A stretch of DNA of 64,000 bases from Auricularia sp. M13 (lineage: Eukaryota > Basidiomycota > Agaricomycetes > Auriculariales > Auriculariaceae). This document shows, in pieces, positions 45,111-59,409 of the stretch. Position 1 is the first letter of the stretch; each line of letters starts with the position of its first letter. The notes under the pieces are model-generated. The model made no database searches. It had not been told where the DNA came from and saw only the letters and a program-made list of their open reading frames with translations. The DNA is taken from the NCBI GenBank assembly GCA_037042915.1, contig CM073198.1:1984001-2048000 (forward strand), given 5' to 3'. The position numbers and the translations under genes are program-made.

Positions 45111-45834
45111 GATTCCGGCCTCGACATCGTCAATGGCAGTCTATTGCTCGTGCCACACGGCATGTCGCGCCGTTGCGCGGTTCAACGAGGGTGAGTCGAT
45201 TTCTCCGGTTTTGGCCGTTTCCGCTCCACAGCGCTGACCGCGACCAACAGCGCGCATTCGGCGTCAATGCAGACTTGCAAAAGGTGCGTCAACACGAGAC
45301 CCTGCCAGTGAGCCTCCCGCCCACTTCGCCCCGTCTAGTACAACAACGGGCACATACATATTAGTTAGCGCCAATAGACTCTGTTTTGTATCCACCGTCC
45401 GAGGCCTCTCGACACCGTTGCTTGTCTCCACCGTCCGAAGCCTCTGGACACCGTTGCTCACGACGCCCAACGCTCTGAACGCCCATTTCCCGTGTCTCGC
45501 GCCTCGCTAAGATAAGGGCCAGCCAATGAGAGCCCTGAAAAAGCACCCCAATTTCCCTCTGAAAACAGGAAAAGGTGAAATTTCTGGCGTACTTAGGAAA
45601 GCAGCAGTGAAACACGGTACGCCGAACCAAAGACGCGGCGCATGAGTCGCGCTTTTGTATTGCTCGCATAGATTGTGCAACGGCCACACGGCGCAGCAAA
45701 CACTGAACTCGTCGAAAGCACGATGACATTCCAGAGAGCAGAGCAGCGTCAGCGTCAGACAAGTGTACATATGTACAATACACGGCATAATACAGATCGC
45801 AGAGAGGGAAACCATAAAGAGCATGAAAAGTCGT

Positions 45835-48156
45835 CTACGCACTCACGGGAGCAGGGGTCGCCGGCAGCTTGCCCTCCTTGAAGCCGCACCAGCCGCGCAC
45901 GCTGCGGCTGATCTGCGTGTCCTCGCAGAACCCCATCTTCTCCTCGAGTTTGCGCGCCGCGTTGCGCTCGCGCTCGCGGTCGAGCTCGAACGCGAGCTCG
46001 GCCTTGGTCAGCGGCGCCTTCTTCGGCGCGACCCAGCCGAGCGACTCCCACAGCGCGTCCTTGAAGCTCGTCCGCGCGTGCATGTCCGCCGCGTAGCTCG
46101 CCACGAGCGCGTCGAACCGCACGCGCGGCTCGTCCTCGTCCTCGTCCCACCCGGCCGCGATCAGGTCCTTGCGCCGCCGCTCCTCCTTGAGCTGCAGCAC
46201 GAGCTCGTCCCACATCGCCTCGCGCATCGCCAGCACGCTCATGTACGCGTGGTACAGATGCAGCGCCAGTCCGCGCGGCGTCCACTTCGCGAAGCTGAGA
46301 TGCGGCGCGGGCGCATGCTTGAGCTGCTTGCGCTCCTCGCTCGACAGCTGCAGGTCGCGCCCGTCGCCCGCGTCGAACGGCTGGTACGACGGCGACTTGG
46401 GCGGCTTGCTCGCGCGCACCGTCGGCGCGTCCGACTCGGCCGTGTCGGGCCGCGGCGGCTCCTTGGACGTCCCAGGCAGCGGCACCGGCTCCGTCGTCTC
46501 TGGCGAGCTCGACGCCGATTTCGTCGACGACGAGCCCGACGAGCCCCGCGCGCCGCCCGTCCCGTTGTCCGACGGCAGCGGCGGCGGCGGGTACGGCAGG
46601 TCGATCCGCGGGCCGCAATACACATGGCGAAAGTGGATATTCATCAGCCCGTGCAGAATCGCTGTCCGTCACGTCAGCCAGCGGCACAGTGACGGGCTCG
46701 GGGACGCACATGTGGGCTTGGTGTTGATGAAGCGGCGCTCAAACACGCTGAAGAACAGGTGCTCGAGCAGCGCGTGGTCGTGCTCGGGCAGCGGCACGGG
46801 CTCGCCGTTGATCTTGTGCGCCTTGCGTCGATGGCGCGGCTTCGCCGTGAACGAGCGCGGCAGCGTCGGGAACATCACGTCTGCCACGAATCAGATTTTC
46901 GATGCCGCGAGAGGCATCGGGCTGCGCACGGACCTTCTTCGATGAGATTGAAGGAGCCGCCAGGGCTCAACACCCTCCAAACTTCCTGTATGCGCGATGA
47001 GCAAAGGAAGAGCAGTGGTTGCGTTGAGCCGCGTACCTCGAACAACACGTCCCACTTGTGTCGCATCAGCCTGGGCTTCGAAACATGTGCAGGGCGCGGA
47101 CGGACCTTGTCTTCTGGCACGCCTTTGGAGACATAGCGGATGTGAACGTGGTCAAACTCGCCGTCTGCGGCAAAGTGTGTTAGCCAGCAGCATCGCGCAG
47201 ATATCACCAGGGCAGGACATCAATATTTTGACCCGCAATACGCTGAATCCGAGCGTAGGTATTGCTTGAATCTTGTAACATATAGAACTTGAGGAGATAC
47301 CAAACGAAGACCGACTCTTACAACAGGCGTCAGTTGCGCCGTGCACAAGACTCGCACCATGCACAGGATGTGCACTCTGTGCAGGACGCGTGCCGTGCGC
47401 AGGGTGTGCGCCCATGCGCTGCTCGCCGAGCCTCAAGAGCCGGTCTTCGTGTGGTCCTCAAGTATTTTGTGCACAATGTTTCAAGCAATACCTCTACGCA
47501 TTCCGGGCCAGTATACTTGTGCCCCATCCTGGTGTATATGGGAAACGGCGCACCCGCAAAGCGAAGTGTATGTGCGAGACTGGGGGGGTTGTCAGCTTTC
47601 GGGGCGAGTCGGCGCATGCACGAGTTGCTGTGTACTCACTCTACGCGAGAGGTGATGGGCAAGTGGGCTACGGTGCTGGCTACGGAGAGGTTCAGGGCAC
47701 CAGGTCAAACCCGACCTGCACAACGGCGGTCAAGATCGAATAACTGTGGACGGTGGCGACGCACAAATCGAGTCTCCTGTGAGCGTCGGTGTCAGACGGC
47801 GAGCAGAATAATTGTGATTATTGTTGCGTACTGGCCATAGCCTCGCAGCCTCCATAATCCATGCCGGGCAAGCCTCACACGAGAGCGTCGAGCAGCGTGC
47901 AGTCAGTCACAGCCAGTCTGGGCGCGCGTGAGACAGCGTTAGCAAGCATTGCAGCAGCGTACGCACCCCATAGACAAGATCAAGCGCCTTGCGGGTGACC
48001 GTTGGAGAAGTCGACCATAGAGCCAGTGCCGCCCTTGAGCTTGACGAGCTCGAGGTGGTCCATGACGTCGAGGTCGAGGAACTCGCGGTCGAAGCAGAGC
48101 GGGTACGGCGCGTTGGAGGCCGGGAAAGCGTGCAGCTTGCGGCCGTCGGACGTCAT
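45835..48156 (-). pseudogene. Methyltransferase pseudogene, copy 3
   Basis: Same as copy 1, including the four-G form of the intronic run. Its foldback lies at 47236-47526. Confidence 0.72.
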
Positions 48157-48733
48157 AATGCAGTCGACGATCGTCGCGGGCGGCCGGCGCGGGGAGCTGC
48201 TCTCGGGCTGGCGAGCGGAGCTGAGAGAGGCGGAATAAGGTGCAATGTGCCAGAGACAGAAGCGTGTGCCCGCGAGTGCCTCTTTCCTTCGCCCCATTTC
48301 CAAGCGCACGCGCCCACATCGCCGCCCGCCGTGCCGCGTGCAGCTCCCGTCCCGCCGCACATCCCATGCGCTGCCGGATGCTCGACTGCGCGCGCTCGTC
48401 GTGCAACGAGCGCCCATCGCGTTCGTGCAAGACTGCGCCCGGCCGCGCGCCGTCCTGAACCGCGCCCTCGCTCCGCTGCCGTCTCTGTGCGCCCGCGCCT
48501 ACGTCGCCTGTAGCCAATATGTCAGCGCGCGCCCCGAATATATGCCCCCGCCATCCGCTCACTGCAGCTGAACGGGTGAACGACTGACCAAGTCATTGAT
48601 AATCCGCGGAATTTACAACTTGACTTGAGTGCTGCAGACAACTCTGGGAAGCGCTATGGGTATTCAAACTACTTGTATTAGGTCCAGACATATACATACA
48701 CGCAGCTTTGGTAGTGCTACTCGTTCGGAACTC

Positions 48734-51398
48734 CTAATAGGTGCCTCTGGTTTTCTGTTTCATGGATGGCGACTGCCCAGCCTCTACGCCCTGCCGCCGA
48801 TCCAGCGCGTGCCCATATTCCCGCGCGAGGCCACAAAGACGACCGATCGACAGAACTTCTGAACTGAAAGAACGTCAGCGTTGGGAATTGTGCAAGCAAA
48901 GACGACTTGACATACACGAAGACATGTTCAACACCTTGCAGCGCCTTGATCTTCAGCGCCAGGTTGTGTTACTGAAGGTCATGGTCAGCGTCCACTGGCA
49001 GCAAATGTAAAGACAGCTTGACGTACCAAAGACAACATTTCAGCCGTTCGGCGGCGAGGCAGAGTAACGGCGTGTGGCAGACGAAGACCATGGCGTGTGT
49101 TGATCTTGAGCGCTAGGTCGTCGAAAGGCCGAACTCATAGATCTAGAGGCAAATGGTCAGTATCAAGCAAATGCGACGATCGAGAACTTCTTAACGCACC
49201 AGGATAACATGGGAAACTGCACCGACAGCATAACGGCCGTTCGGCGGCGGGACAGAGTAACGGCATGCGGGGTCTGCGTTTGCACGGTCAGCGGCATAAT
49301 GAGTTCGAGGATGACCTGACGTACCGCCGCGCTGGCGTGATCTTCAGCGCCAGGTTGTTGGACGGCGCGACACGGACTGGATCTGGAGGGAAACGATCAG
49401 CGTCAAGCAAAAGTGAAGATCGAAGACTTCTTAACGCACCAGGATAATATGGGAAACTGCACCGACAGCATAACGGCCGTTCGGCGGTGGGACAGAGTAA
49501 CGGCATGCGGGGTCTGCATTTGCACGCCGGTCAGCAGCATAATGACTTAGAGGACGACCTGACGCACCGCCGCGCTGGCGTGTTGATCTTCAGCGCCAGG
49601 TTGTTGGACAGCGCGACACGGACTGGATCTGGAGGGGAACGATCAGCGTCAAGCAAAAATGAAGATCGAAGACTTCTTAACACACCAGGATAACATGGTA
49701 AATTGCACCGACAGCATAACGGCCGTTCGGCGGTGGGACAGAGTAACGGCGTGCAGTGGCTGCGTTCAGGCGGGCGAGCAACACGATACCGCGGCGGCGT
49801 GTGTTGATCTTCAGCGCTAGGTCGTGGGACGGCGCGGCATACAAGAGTTCTAGAGGGAAACGGTCAGTGTCCAACAAAACTGACGATCGAAGACGCCTGG
49901 ACGTACCAGAGAGACATAGAACACTTCAGCCGTTCGGCGTCGAGACAAAGTAACGGCGTGTGGAACCTGCGTACGTGCGGTCAGCAACATAATGTGCATC
50001 TCGAGGGCGACGTGACGTACCGACCGACAGCGCAACGCCGGCGTGTGTTGATCTTGAGCGCCAGGTTATGGACCGGCGCAGCTCGGCGAGAATCTGAGGG
50101 AGTTTTTGCATGGTCACCGGCGAGCTCACTGCGACTTGTCGAACGCACGCACCGGAACAACATAAAAATGCCGTTCTTCAGTGCGTGCTGATCTCGAGCG
50201 CCAGATTACGGGCAGGCGCGGGGAGACATCTAGAGGACAGTTGAAACGTCAGCGGCGAACTCTTCGACGGGCGAAGACGACTTGACGTACCGGAAAAGTG
50301 CAAGGTCAGTGCAACTGGAACACAACGGCCGTTCGGTAGTGAAATAATGTGTTGATCTTCAGCGCTAGGTCATGGAGTCGCGATCGGCAGGGGAGCTAAA
50401 GAAGAAAACGGTCAGCGTCACGGTCAAGCCGGCGAAGACGAGTTGACATACCCGGTAGCCTCGGCAGTCCAGATATGCAGATTGTCAGCATAGCGTTAGT
50501 TCTGAGATACAGCAGCGGGACGGCATGTCAGAACTACGGTAAACGATCAGCGCGAGGTTGAAACTGTCAACAAAAACTTGACATACCAGCGAGATTGATC
50601 GCGCCAGCAGGACGGCCCGGCAGCATAGCGATGTGGCAGTCGTTCCTCATGCCCGTGAATATCGTCGGACGTGGCGAAGGGGACGACGAGTCGGTGCGGA
50701 CGAGCAGCGGTTCGCCGACCTGGAACACGAAAATAGTGAGTATTCCGATCGTAAGGCGCAGAAGGACAGCGTGACGTACCTATTTTGAAACGTGCACTGC
50801 GATGGTCATCCGAGAATATACTGCGCACGGTTTGCAATTGTGGTCAGCATGATGTCTGAACGCAAAGACGACGCGATCGACATACCTTTACAGTAACAAC
50901 AGCCGCTACTTACGGAAGTGCAGCGGTGCTGCGCGTGTCACGTCCGCAACGTTGAGTATTGCCGGAAATGAGCTTGCGGACGGTGTGGGTGGAGGCGTGA
51001 ACTCGGCGACGACGAAGCGACTTACGGCGTCGACACGAACATTCAGCCGTTCGGCAGCCTGGGCGTTCCGCAGTTAGTGGTACAGTAGTAACGTGCTGCG
51101 AGTATGGCTGACTTACCTGTCAGGAGCAGCGTAACGTGGCGGTGGCGCAGGAACAGACCCGAAGTAGCTGCAAGACAACGGTCAGCGGGAAAGCAATGAT
51201 CGTGCGAGGACGACCTGACGTACGGCTCGGCAGATTATGCGGTTGCAACTATCTATGCGCGGCAGCCTAATTGAGAGGTAGCGTCAGCGCGGGAGCGAGG
51301 CAGGTCGGTGATGGTGGACGTACGAGGTCAAGGAACGAAGCGGGATACACCGGAGCCTCGCGATCGCTGCATGAGTGCGACGTGCGGTCATCAGACAT
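48734..51398 (-). CDS. Microexon-rich modular gene, copy 3
   Basis: Same structure as copy 1, with no differences noticed within the gene. Confidence 0.55.
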
Positions 51399-53369
51399 TG
51401 AGAAAGCGGTGAGCGTGAAAGCTCCTTCTGCGAGAAAGTGATTCATAATGCCATTGGCGGAGGAGGCGAATCTGGCACTCACCGTGAGCAACGATGTCGA
51501 AGCGCGTTGCAAGTCGCGAGGAACGATGTGAACGACAGTGGTTTCGACGAGGAGAGAACGAGGGCGTGCAGCAAGAGTGTAGGAAAGAAACGAATATGGG
51601 AGAGAAGAACAGTGTTGGCGGGGAATGCGGTTGAATGGCGAGTTGGGGGTGGCTTTTATAGCTGCTCAAGCACCCGTCCGGCGAGGAACGACGCATTCTC
51701 GGCCGTTCCTTCGCCGTACACGAGTCATACTCCGATTGATTCTGGCGGCATGTATTCCCGCAGCTGGCCGTAGCCGCTGAATGGGCGGAAGCGAGGTCTG
51801 GTGCGATGCGCGGCGTTGGGGCTCTGGGCGCGCTTCCGGTGCCGCCGACCGTCCAACGCAAATTTCTCGACGCCCTCTCAAGCTCTCCCTCCATCTCTCG
51901 CACACTCATGGGTCACGTGATCTATGTGTGGACCATGAGGTTGGCCGAGGGGTGAGGGGCCCCTATACCCCCCTATACTGCAAAATGTCTCCAACCTACG
52001 ATCTCTCACCCCACCCCAAACGGCGCGTTTCCAAGCGCGGCCCGTGCTTCTCGCATCACATCAAGCACGTCAATCAGCGTCGCAGCTCCTGGATTCCGGT
52101 GGAACGAGGCGTTTCGCGCGGAATGCAGATTTGGACGACTTACGCGCGCTGCGCCTCTCGGCCTTCCGTCGCTTGCTTTCAAATGAGAAACGTCTTACGA
52201 GAGCAGTAGAGCAAGTTATCCGCCGATTGGAGATGCGGTGTTGCACGAGGCCTGGTCGGCGGTCCGTGTTCGAGGTCGGTTGCGCAAGAACTCAGGGTTT
52301 CCGCATTCAGCCGACGTCCCGCGGAATGCTTCTCGCCCCGCTGAAATCTCGAGTTTTACACATCCTCTGGCGTGCGATAAAAAGTCACGTGACATTTCTA
52401 CAGTTACGAACGGCACCCATGTCCTGAGTACCCGCGAAAGTGAATTTCAACTTGGGAAAGTGCGCATTTGCATTCGAGCAGCGCGGCAGCCGTTGATCTG
52501 TCGAAACAAATCCCGCAACACGAAATAGCATAAAAACTCTTTAGAGTGAGTCAAATAAGTATCCTGTACTGCGTCACCTTGTGGTGGGTCAAATCTTGCA
52601 ACCGCTGCTAATTCTCTGGCCCGAGCTGCACGCTAAAGAGCAACTGCGGGCGCTCAGTGCGACTCGTCCGACTCTTTGTGCCTGGACCGCTTTCATATCT
52701 CCGACAGCTCATTTCAGTGAGTTTCTCATTCTCAGGCACACTCCTCTGAGCCAGCAGCGATTGAGATGCATGATCAATTTACGAGGCGTAATTTGAACTT
52801 GCACTCGCACATGCACTATGCGCGGTGTGCCTGACTGATGTCCTCGTGGAGGGTCCGTCGCATAATGGAGAGACGCTGACGCGCACGCACTGTATGCAAG
52901 CGTGCTAATATCGATTGCGAGTGCCCGGCGTTGAGAAGGCGATGAACGGAAGAACCGCCGGTGGCTACCCTCGGCTAAATCTGAATGGCTCGCTAAACTT
53001 GACAAAGCCCGCGCGCCACCGCGGTTCGACAGCGGAGAATGAACTGTTTTTTTCCAGACTTCTTTGGCCCAAGACATTCTCGAGCTGAAGCCGACCTCTT
53101 CATAAAGACCCCGAGATGCTCGTCGCATTCTTCGTTATCCCATCCGGCGCCCCGCCGACGCGCTGCTCGAGCTCTGCGCAAGCGTGCTCAGTACAGCGGC
53201 GCTATTCTCAATTGCATTGCACTCCTGCCGTGCTCATGGTTGCTGAGGCCAGATCACGTGAGTGTCTCTCTTTCAGCATCCAGTTCTCCGTGCACACCGT
53301 CCCTCCCATCACTGCCCATTCCATCACCTCTCCTTGTCTTTGGTGCATCCCTGCTGACCACACTTGCAG

Positions 53370-55784
53370 AACTGGACATTCAGCACGAATGCTCCTGCGG
53401 TTGCGCCAGGAGCTTCCGGCTTCAAGGTGAGCCTGTTGCGCACAACGTTTTGATGTTCCTCCGAAACTGAGTACTTCAGGGATAGCAGACTTGGTTACGG
53501 CTTCCTGGCGTTGGATTTTGAAGAGGTATGTCTCAATCTTACTTACCGTTGACGACGGCGCTGTCCTGACTGCGAGTTTTCAAGTCCGACACCGGCACTC
53601 TTCTTCCCGCCATCATCCACGCCGCGCCGCCGACCGCACACACCGTTGCGTCGGTGCACATCAGGACGCACACGCTGCAATTATTCCGGTTGACGCGCTC
53701 GCTGGTCTGCACGCGCGGCCTGACACCTTCAAAACCATCATCTGCAAAATCCGAGGCGCTAGACTCGTGAGTGATCTTTTTTTCTCATCCCCACCTCGTT
53801 TTCCCTTTCACCGATGCGGAGTGACTGAGGAGATGGTGCTGGCGTGAGGGCATCGAGCGGTGCTGGCGCGCAGCTGCGCCGCGGCGCCAGCGCGACTCGA
53901 CGTGTCGTCCGTCCACGACTTTCAGTCGCAGTACGCGCTCTGCGCTGAATCACGCGCTGAGCTATTGCCAATGTCATCGCCACGACAGTCGTCGCAGCAG
54001 CTTGCCTCGTGTCTCTGCTATGATGAAATGCTGACCTTTCTCACTTGTAGACATTCATTTGGCGCTCGCACCGCGAGATTGGCCATTTGCGCGCCAGCCG
54101 TCTTCGTATGCGGCGGAGACGCCGCGTCAAAAACCCACCCACTATGAAACTCAGTTCCCAAAGATCACTATGGGGCCGCTCTGCTCCGTCACTCTGACCG
54201 GCGCTCTGCGAATCGTCGTTCCCAGCGCCTCATCATTATTCCCGCCTACCCCCTACCCTCAGCGAGGAAGCTGCTGACGGCGCCATTTCGGGACTGGATG
54301 TCCTCCGTATCATCAACGAGCTGATTGCGGCCATCTTGGGACTGAATGTTCTCCGTAGCATCAACGGGCTCGCCAGTGGCCTACACCGAAGGGTAGCCAG
54401 CGAGCACAACGTCCTCATCTTCGGTTTCGATGGAGGCCCCTGCAAACATGCGACGCGTTGGTAGGACTTGGAAGCTGCTGGACGCCGCGGTTCACTGCGT
54501 CTGCGAGTGGGTTGGCGATGTGGCTATTTTTGGATGTCGCGCTCAAGGTGAGCTCTCTTTCGTTCCTGCGTCACTTCCTTCGTTCCTGACCTGTTTTTTA
54601 GCAGATTGTAGTTTGTTTGCATTGATATGGTCGAGTGGACGTCACTCCGCGATGCAAACGGCCGTGCAGACCGGCGCTCGCGACCCTCTAACTGGCACCC
54701 CACGCACGTCTCCGCTCATCCAACCCTGCCGAGTGGAGTCACTGCCTGCGGTCTCAGGGTCACGACGTGGACCAGTCGACCGCTGGCGGACATATCATGT
54801 CCCGCTTACGCTCCGAGCGCAAGGTACGCGCGTCTATTACCGCGTGTGTCGGCGCTGAGCAGACATTCCCGCTGCAGCTCTGACTGCGCTCTGTTCGCTC
54901 GCCACCGCGTTTCTCCAACGCCACACACCGCTATCGGCTGTACAAGAGTCGCAGAGAGCGCCGCGAACCACCGCCTCGTGAGTGGTCTTCTTTTCTGTTG
55001 TCCCGGTCTCTACCAATGGTGATTACTCTTCCTGTAGGCATCCGTTCGCCTTCTCTGTAAGGCGCCTTTTACGGCGTCAATGTTGGGAGACATGACGTTG
55101 CGCGCGCAATCTCGGACTCGGGCGCCTGGTGAGTGTCGTTCACTTTTTTGCTGAGGACGAATTCCCGCGCGGCGAGCGGCACGTCGGGCGTCCCGCGTTC
55201 TCGTGTCGCTCGATAGTGCACGAAGCCACGAGCTTTCGATTGCCGCTGTGGTTCGCGCGCTGCGTTCAGTGGCGGCGCGCGTGCATCACATTTTTTGTCC
55301 GGCTGCGCTGACCTTCGCGCAGAATGAACCGACGGCGCGGCTCATGTACCACATGGGGGGACTAGCCCAGCGTGATGATGGAGGCACTCCCGCGGCACGG
55401 AGACCTCTCACGACCGGCGCCTAGTGAGCGGCACTACATTTTGGTTTTGGTCGCTAACAATATCTGACGCTCCGAGCGCCACAGCTCACCGCAGGTGTTC
55501 CCGATGCACCCAGCTGCGCTCTCCACACAACTGAGTCGTGGGCGACGACCGGACGCACGGTGCGTTGCTCGTCGCTGCGCGCACCGATGTCGACATTTGT
55601 TGATCGCCGCGTCTAGGTTCTGCTCAACGCCGCGTTCAGCGCGGTTGCCACCATGCTCGAAACCACGCAACATGAGCTCTGGCCGCGCGCCAAGTTCGGA
55701 GCTGTCGCCGTTCGCGAGATCTGGCCGATGCTGCTCACCGCGGCCGCCGATGGCAAGGGGCAAAAAATGCGCGCGGCGCTTTGA
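53370..55784 (+). pseudogene. Decayed plus-strand gene with Hsp70 segment, copy 3
   Basis: Same as copy 1 except for the two extra bases near 53,868, which shift one internal segment. The Hsp70-like stretch is at 54261-54464. Confidence 0.4.
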
Positions 55785-56508
55785 GATTCCGGCCTCGACA
55801 TCGTCAATGGCAGTCTATTGCTCGTGCCACACGGCATGTCGCGCCGTTGCGCGGTTCAACGAGGGTGAGTCGATTTCTCCGGTTTTGGCCGTTTCCGCTC
55901 CACAGCGCTGACCGCGACCAACAGCGCGCATTCGGCGTCAATGCAGACTTGCAAAAGGTGCGTCAACACGAGACCCTGCCAGTGAGCCTCCCGCCCACTT
56001 CGCCCCGTCTAGTACAACAACGGGCACATACATATTAGTTAGCGCCAATAGACTCTGTTTTGTATCCACCGTCCGAGGCCTCTCGACACCGTTGCTTGTC
56101 TCCACCGTCCGAAGCCTCTGGACACCGTTGCTCACGACGCCCAACGCTCTGAACGCCCATTTCCCGTGTCTCGCGCCTCGCTAAGATAAGGGCCAGCCAA
56201 TGAGAGCCCTGAAAAAGCACCCCAATTTCCCTCTGAAAACAGGAAAAGGTGAAATTTCTGGCGTACTTAGGAAAGCAGCAGTGAAACACGGTACGCCGAA
56301 CCAAAGACGCGGCGCATGAGTCGCGCTTTTGTATTGCTCGCATAGATTGTGCAACGGCCACACGGCGCAGCAAACACTGAACTCGTCGAAAGCACGATGA
56401 CATTCCAGAGAGCAGAGCAGCGTCAGCGTCAGACAAGTGTACATATGTACAATACACGGCATAATACAGATCGCAGAGAGGGAAACCATAAAGAGCATGA
56501 AAAGTCGT

Positions 56509-58832
56509 CTACGCACTCACGGGAGCAGGGGTCGCCGGCAGCTTGCCCTCCTTGAAGCCGCACCAGCCGCGCACGCTGCGGCTGATCTGCGTGTCCTCGC
56601 AGAACCCCATCTTCTCCTCGAGTTTGCGCGCCGCGTTGCGCTCGCGCTCGCGGTCGAGCTCGAACGCGAGCTCGGCCTTGGTCAGCGGCGCCTTCTTCGG
56701 CGCGACCCAGCCGAGCGACTCCCACAGCGCGTCCTTGAAGCTCGTCCGCGCGTGCATGTCCGCCGCGTAGCTCGCCACGAGCGCGTCGAACCGCACGCGC
56801 GGCTCGTCCTCGTCCTCGTCCCACCCGGCCGCGATCAGGTCCTTGCGCCGCCGCTCCTCCTTGAGCTGCAGCACGAGCTCGTCCCACATCGCCTCGCGCA
56901 TCGCCAGCACGCTCATGTACGCGTGGTACAGATGCAGCGCCAGTCCGCGCGGCGTCCACTTCGCGAAGCTGAGATGCGGCGCGGGCGCATGCTTGAGCTG
57001 CTTGCGCTCCTCGCTCGACAGCTGCAGGTCGCGCCCGTCGCCCGCGTCGAACGGCTGGTACGACGGCGACTTGGGCGGCTTGCTCGCGCGCACCGTCGGC
57101 GCGTCCGACTCGGCCGTGTCGGGCCGCGGCGGCTCCTTGGACGTCCCAGGCAGCGGCACCGGCTCCGTCGTCTCTGGCGAGCTCGACGCCGATTTCGTCG
57201 ACGACGAGCCCGACGAGCCCCGCGCGCCGCCCGTCCCGTTGTCCGACGGCAGCGGCGGCGGCGGGTACGGCAGGTCGATCCGCGGGCCGCAATACACATG
57301 GCGAAAGTGGATATTCATCAGCCCGTGCAGAATCGCTGTCCGTCACGTCAGCCAGCGGCACAGTGACGGGCTCGGGGGACGCACATGTGGGCTTGGTGTT
57401 GATGAAGCGGCGCTCAAACACGCTGAAGAACAGGTGCTCGAGCAGCGCGTGGTCGTGCTCGGGCAGCGGCACGGGCTCGCCGTTGATCTTGTGCGCCTTG
57501 CGTCGATGGCGCGGCTTCGCCGTGAACGAGCGCGGCAGCGTCGGGAACATCACGTCTGCCACGAATCAGATTTTCGATGCCGCGAGAGGCATCGGGCTGC
57601 GCACGGACCTTCTTCGATGAGATTGAAGGAGCCGCCAGGGCTCAACACCCTCCAAACTTCCTGTATGCGCGATGAGCAAAGGAAGAGCAGTGGTTGCGTT
57701 GAGCCGCGTACCTCGAACAACACGTCCCACTTGTGTCGCATCAGCCTGGGCTTCGAAACATGTGCAGGGCGCGGACGGACCTTGTCTTCTGGCACGCCTT
57801 TGGAGACATAGCGGATGTGAACGTGGTCAAACTCGCCGTCTGCGGCAAAGTGTGTTAGCCAGCAGCATCGCGCAGATATCACCAGGGCAGGACATCAATA
57901 TTTTGACCCGCAATACGCTGAATCCGAGCGTAGGTATTGCTTGAATCTTGTAACATATAGAACTTGAGGAGATACCAAACGAAGACCGACTCTTACAACA
58001 GGCGTCAGTTGCGCCGTGCACAAGACTCGCACCATGCACAGGATGTGCACTCTGTGCAGGACGCGTGCCGTGCGCAGGGTGTGCGCCCATGCGCTGCTCG
58101 CCGAGCCTCAAGAGCCGGTCTTCGTGTGGTCCTCAAGTATTTTGTGCACAATGTTTCAAGCAATACCTCTACGCATTCCGGGCCAGTATACTTGTGCCCC
58201 ATCCTGGTGTATATGGGAAACGGCGCACCCGCAAAGCGAAGTGTATGTGCGAGACTGGGGGGGGTTGTCAGCTTTCGGGGCGAGTCGGCGCATGCACGAG
58301 TTGCTGTGTACTCACTCTACGCGAGAGGTGATGGGCAAGTGGGCTACGGTGCTGGCTACGGAGAGGTTCAGGGCACCAGGTCAAACCCGACCTGCACAAC
58401 GGCGGTCAAGATCGAATAACTGTGGACGGTGGCGACGCACAAATCGAGTCTCCTGTGAGCGTCGGTGTCAGACGGCGAGCAGAATAATTGTGATTATTGT
58501 TGCGTACTGGCCATAGCCTCGCAGCCTCCATAATCCATGCCGGGCAAGCCTCACACGAGAGCGTCGAGCAGCGTGCAGTCAGTCACAGCCAGTCTGGGCG
58601 CGCGTGAGACAGCGTTAGCAAGCATTGCAGCAGCGTACGCACCCCATAGACAAGATCAAGCGCCTTGCGGGTGACCGTTGGAGAAGTCGACCATAGAGCC
58701 AGTGCCGCCCTTGAGCTTGACGAGCTCGAGGTGGTCCATGACGTCGAGGTCGAGGAACTCGCGGTCGAAGCAGAGCGGGTACGGCGCGTTGGAGGCCGGG
58801 AAAGCGTGCAGCTTGCGGCCGTCGGACGTCAT
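56509..58832 (-). pseudogene. Methyltransferase pseudogene, copy 4
   Basis: Same lesions as the other copies. The extra G near 58,260 lies in the damaged middle region beside the foldback (57911-58201). Confidence 0.72.
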
Positions 58833-59409
58833 AATGCAGTCGACGATCGTCGCGGGCGGCCGGCGCGGGGAGCTGCTCTCGGGCTGGCGAGCGGAGCTGA
58901 GAGAGGCGGAATAAGGTGCAATGTGCCAGAGACAGAAGCGTGTGCCCGCGAGTGCCTCTTTCCTTCGCCCCATTTCCAAGCGCACGCGCCCACATCGCCG
59001 CCCGCCGTGCCGCGTGCAGCTCCCGTCCCGCCGCACATCCCATGCGCTGCCGGATGCTCGACTGCGCGCGCTCGTCGTGCAACGAGCGCCCATCGCGTTC
59101 GTGCAAGACTGCGCCCGGCCGCGCGCCGTCCTGAACCGCGCCCTCGCTCCGCTGCCGTCTCTGTGCGCCCGCGCCTACGTCGCCTGTAGCCAATATGTCA
59201 GCGCGCGCCCCGAATATATGCCCCCGCCATCCGCTCACTGCAGCTGAACGGGTGAACGACTGACCAAGTCATTGATAATCCGCGGAATTTACAACTTGAC
59301 TTGAGTGCTGCAGACAACTCTGGGAAGCGCTATGGGTATTCAAACTACTTGTATTAGGTCCAGACATATACATACACGCAGCTTTGGTAGTGCTACTCGT
59401 TCGGAACTC

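Larger units (their letters stand above)
35028..45703. repeat. Tandem repeat unit, copy 2 (10,676 bp)
   Basis: Differs from copy 1 by one extra G in the run at 36025-36029 and one substitution near 38,537 (ATGGAAAACTG instead of ATGGGAAACTG). Otherwise no differences were noticed. Confidence 0.95.
45704..56377. repeat. Tandem repeat unit, copy 3 (10,674 bp)
   Basis: Length changes relative to copy 1: CTCTCCC with one C fewer near 51,887, a seven-T instead of eight-T run near 53,050, one C fewer in AAAGACCCC near 53,110, and an extra GC dinucleotide near 53,868. No substitutions were noticed. Confidence 0.95.
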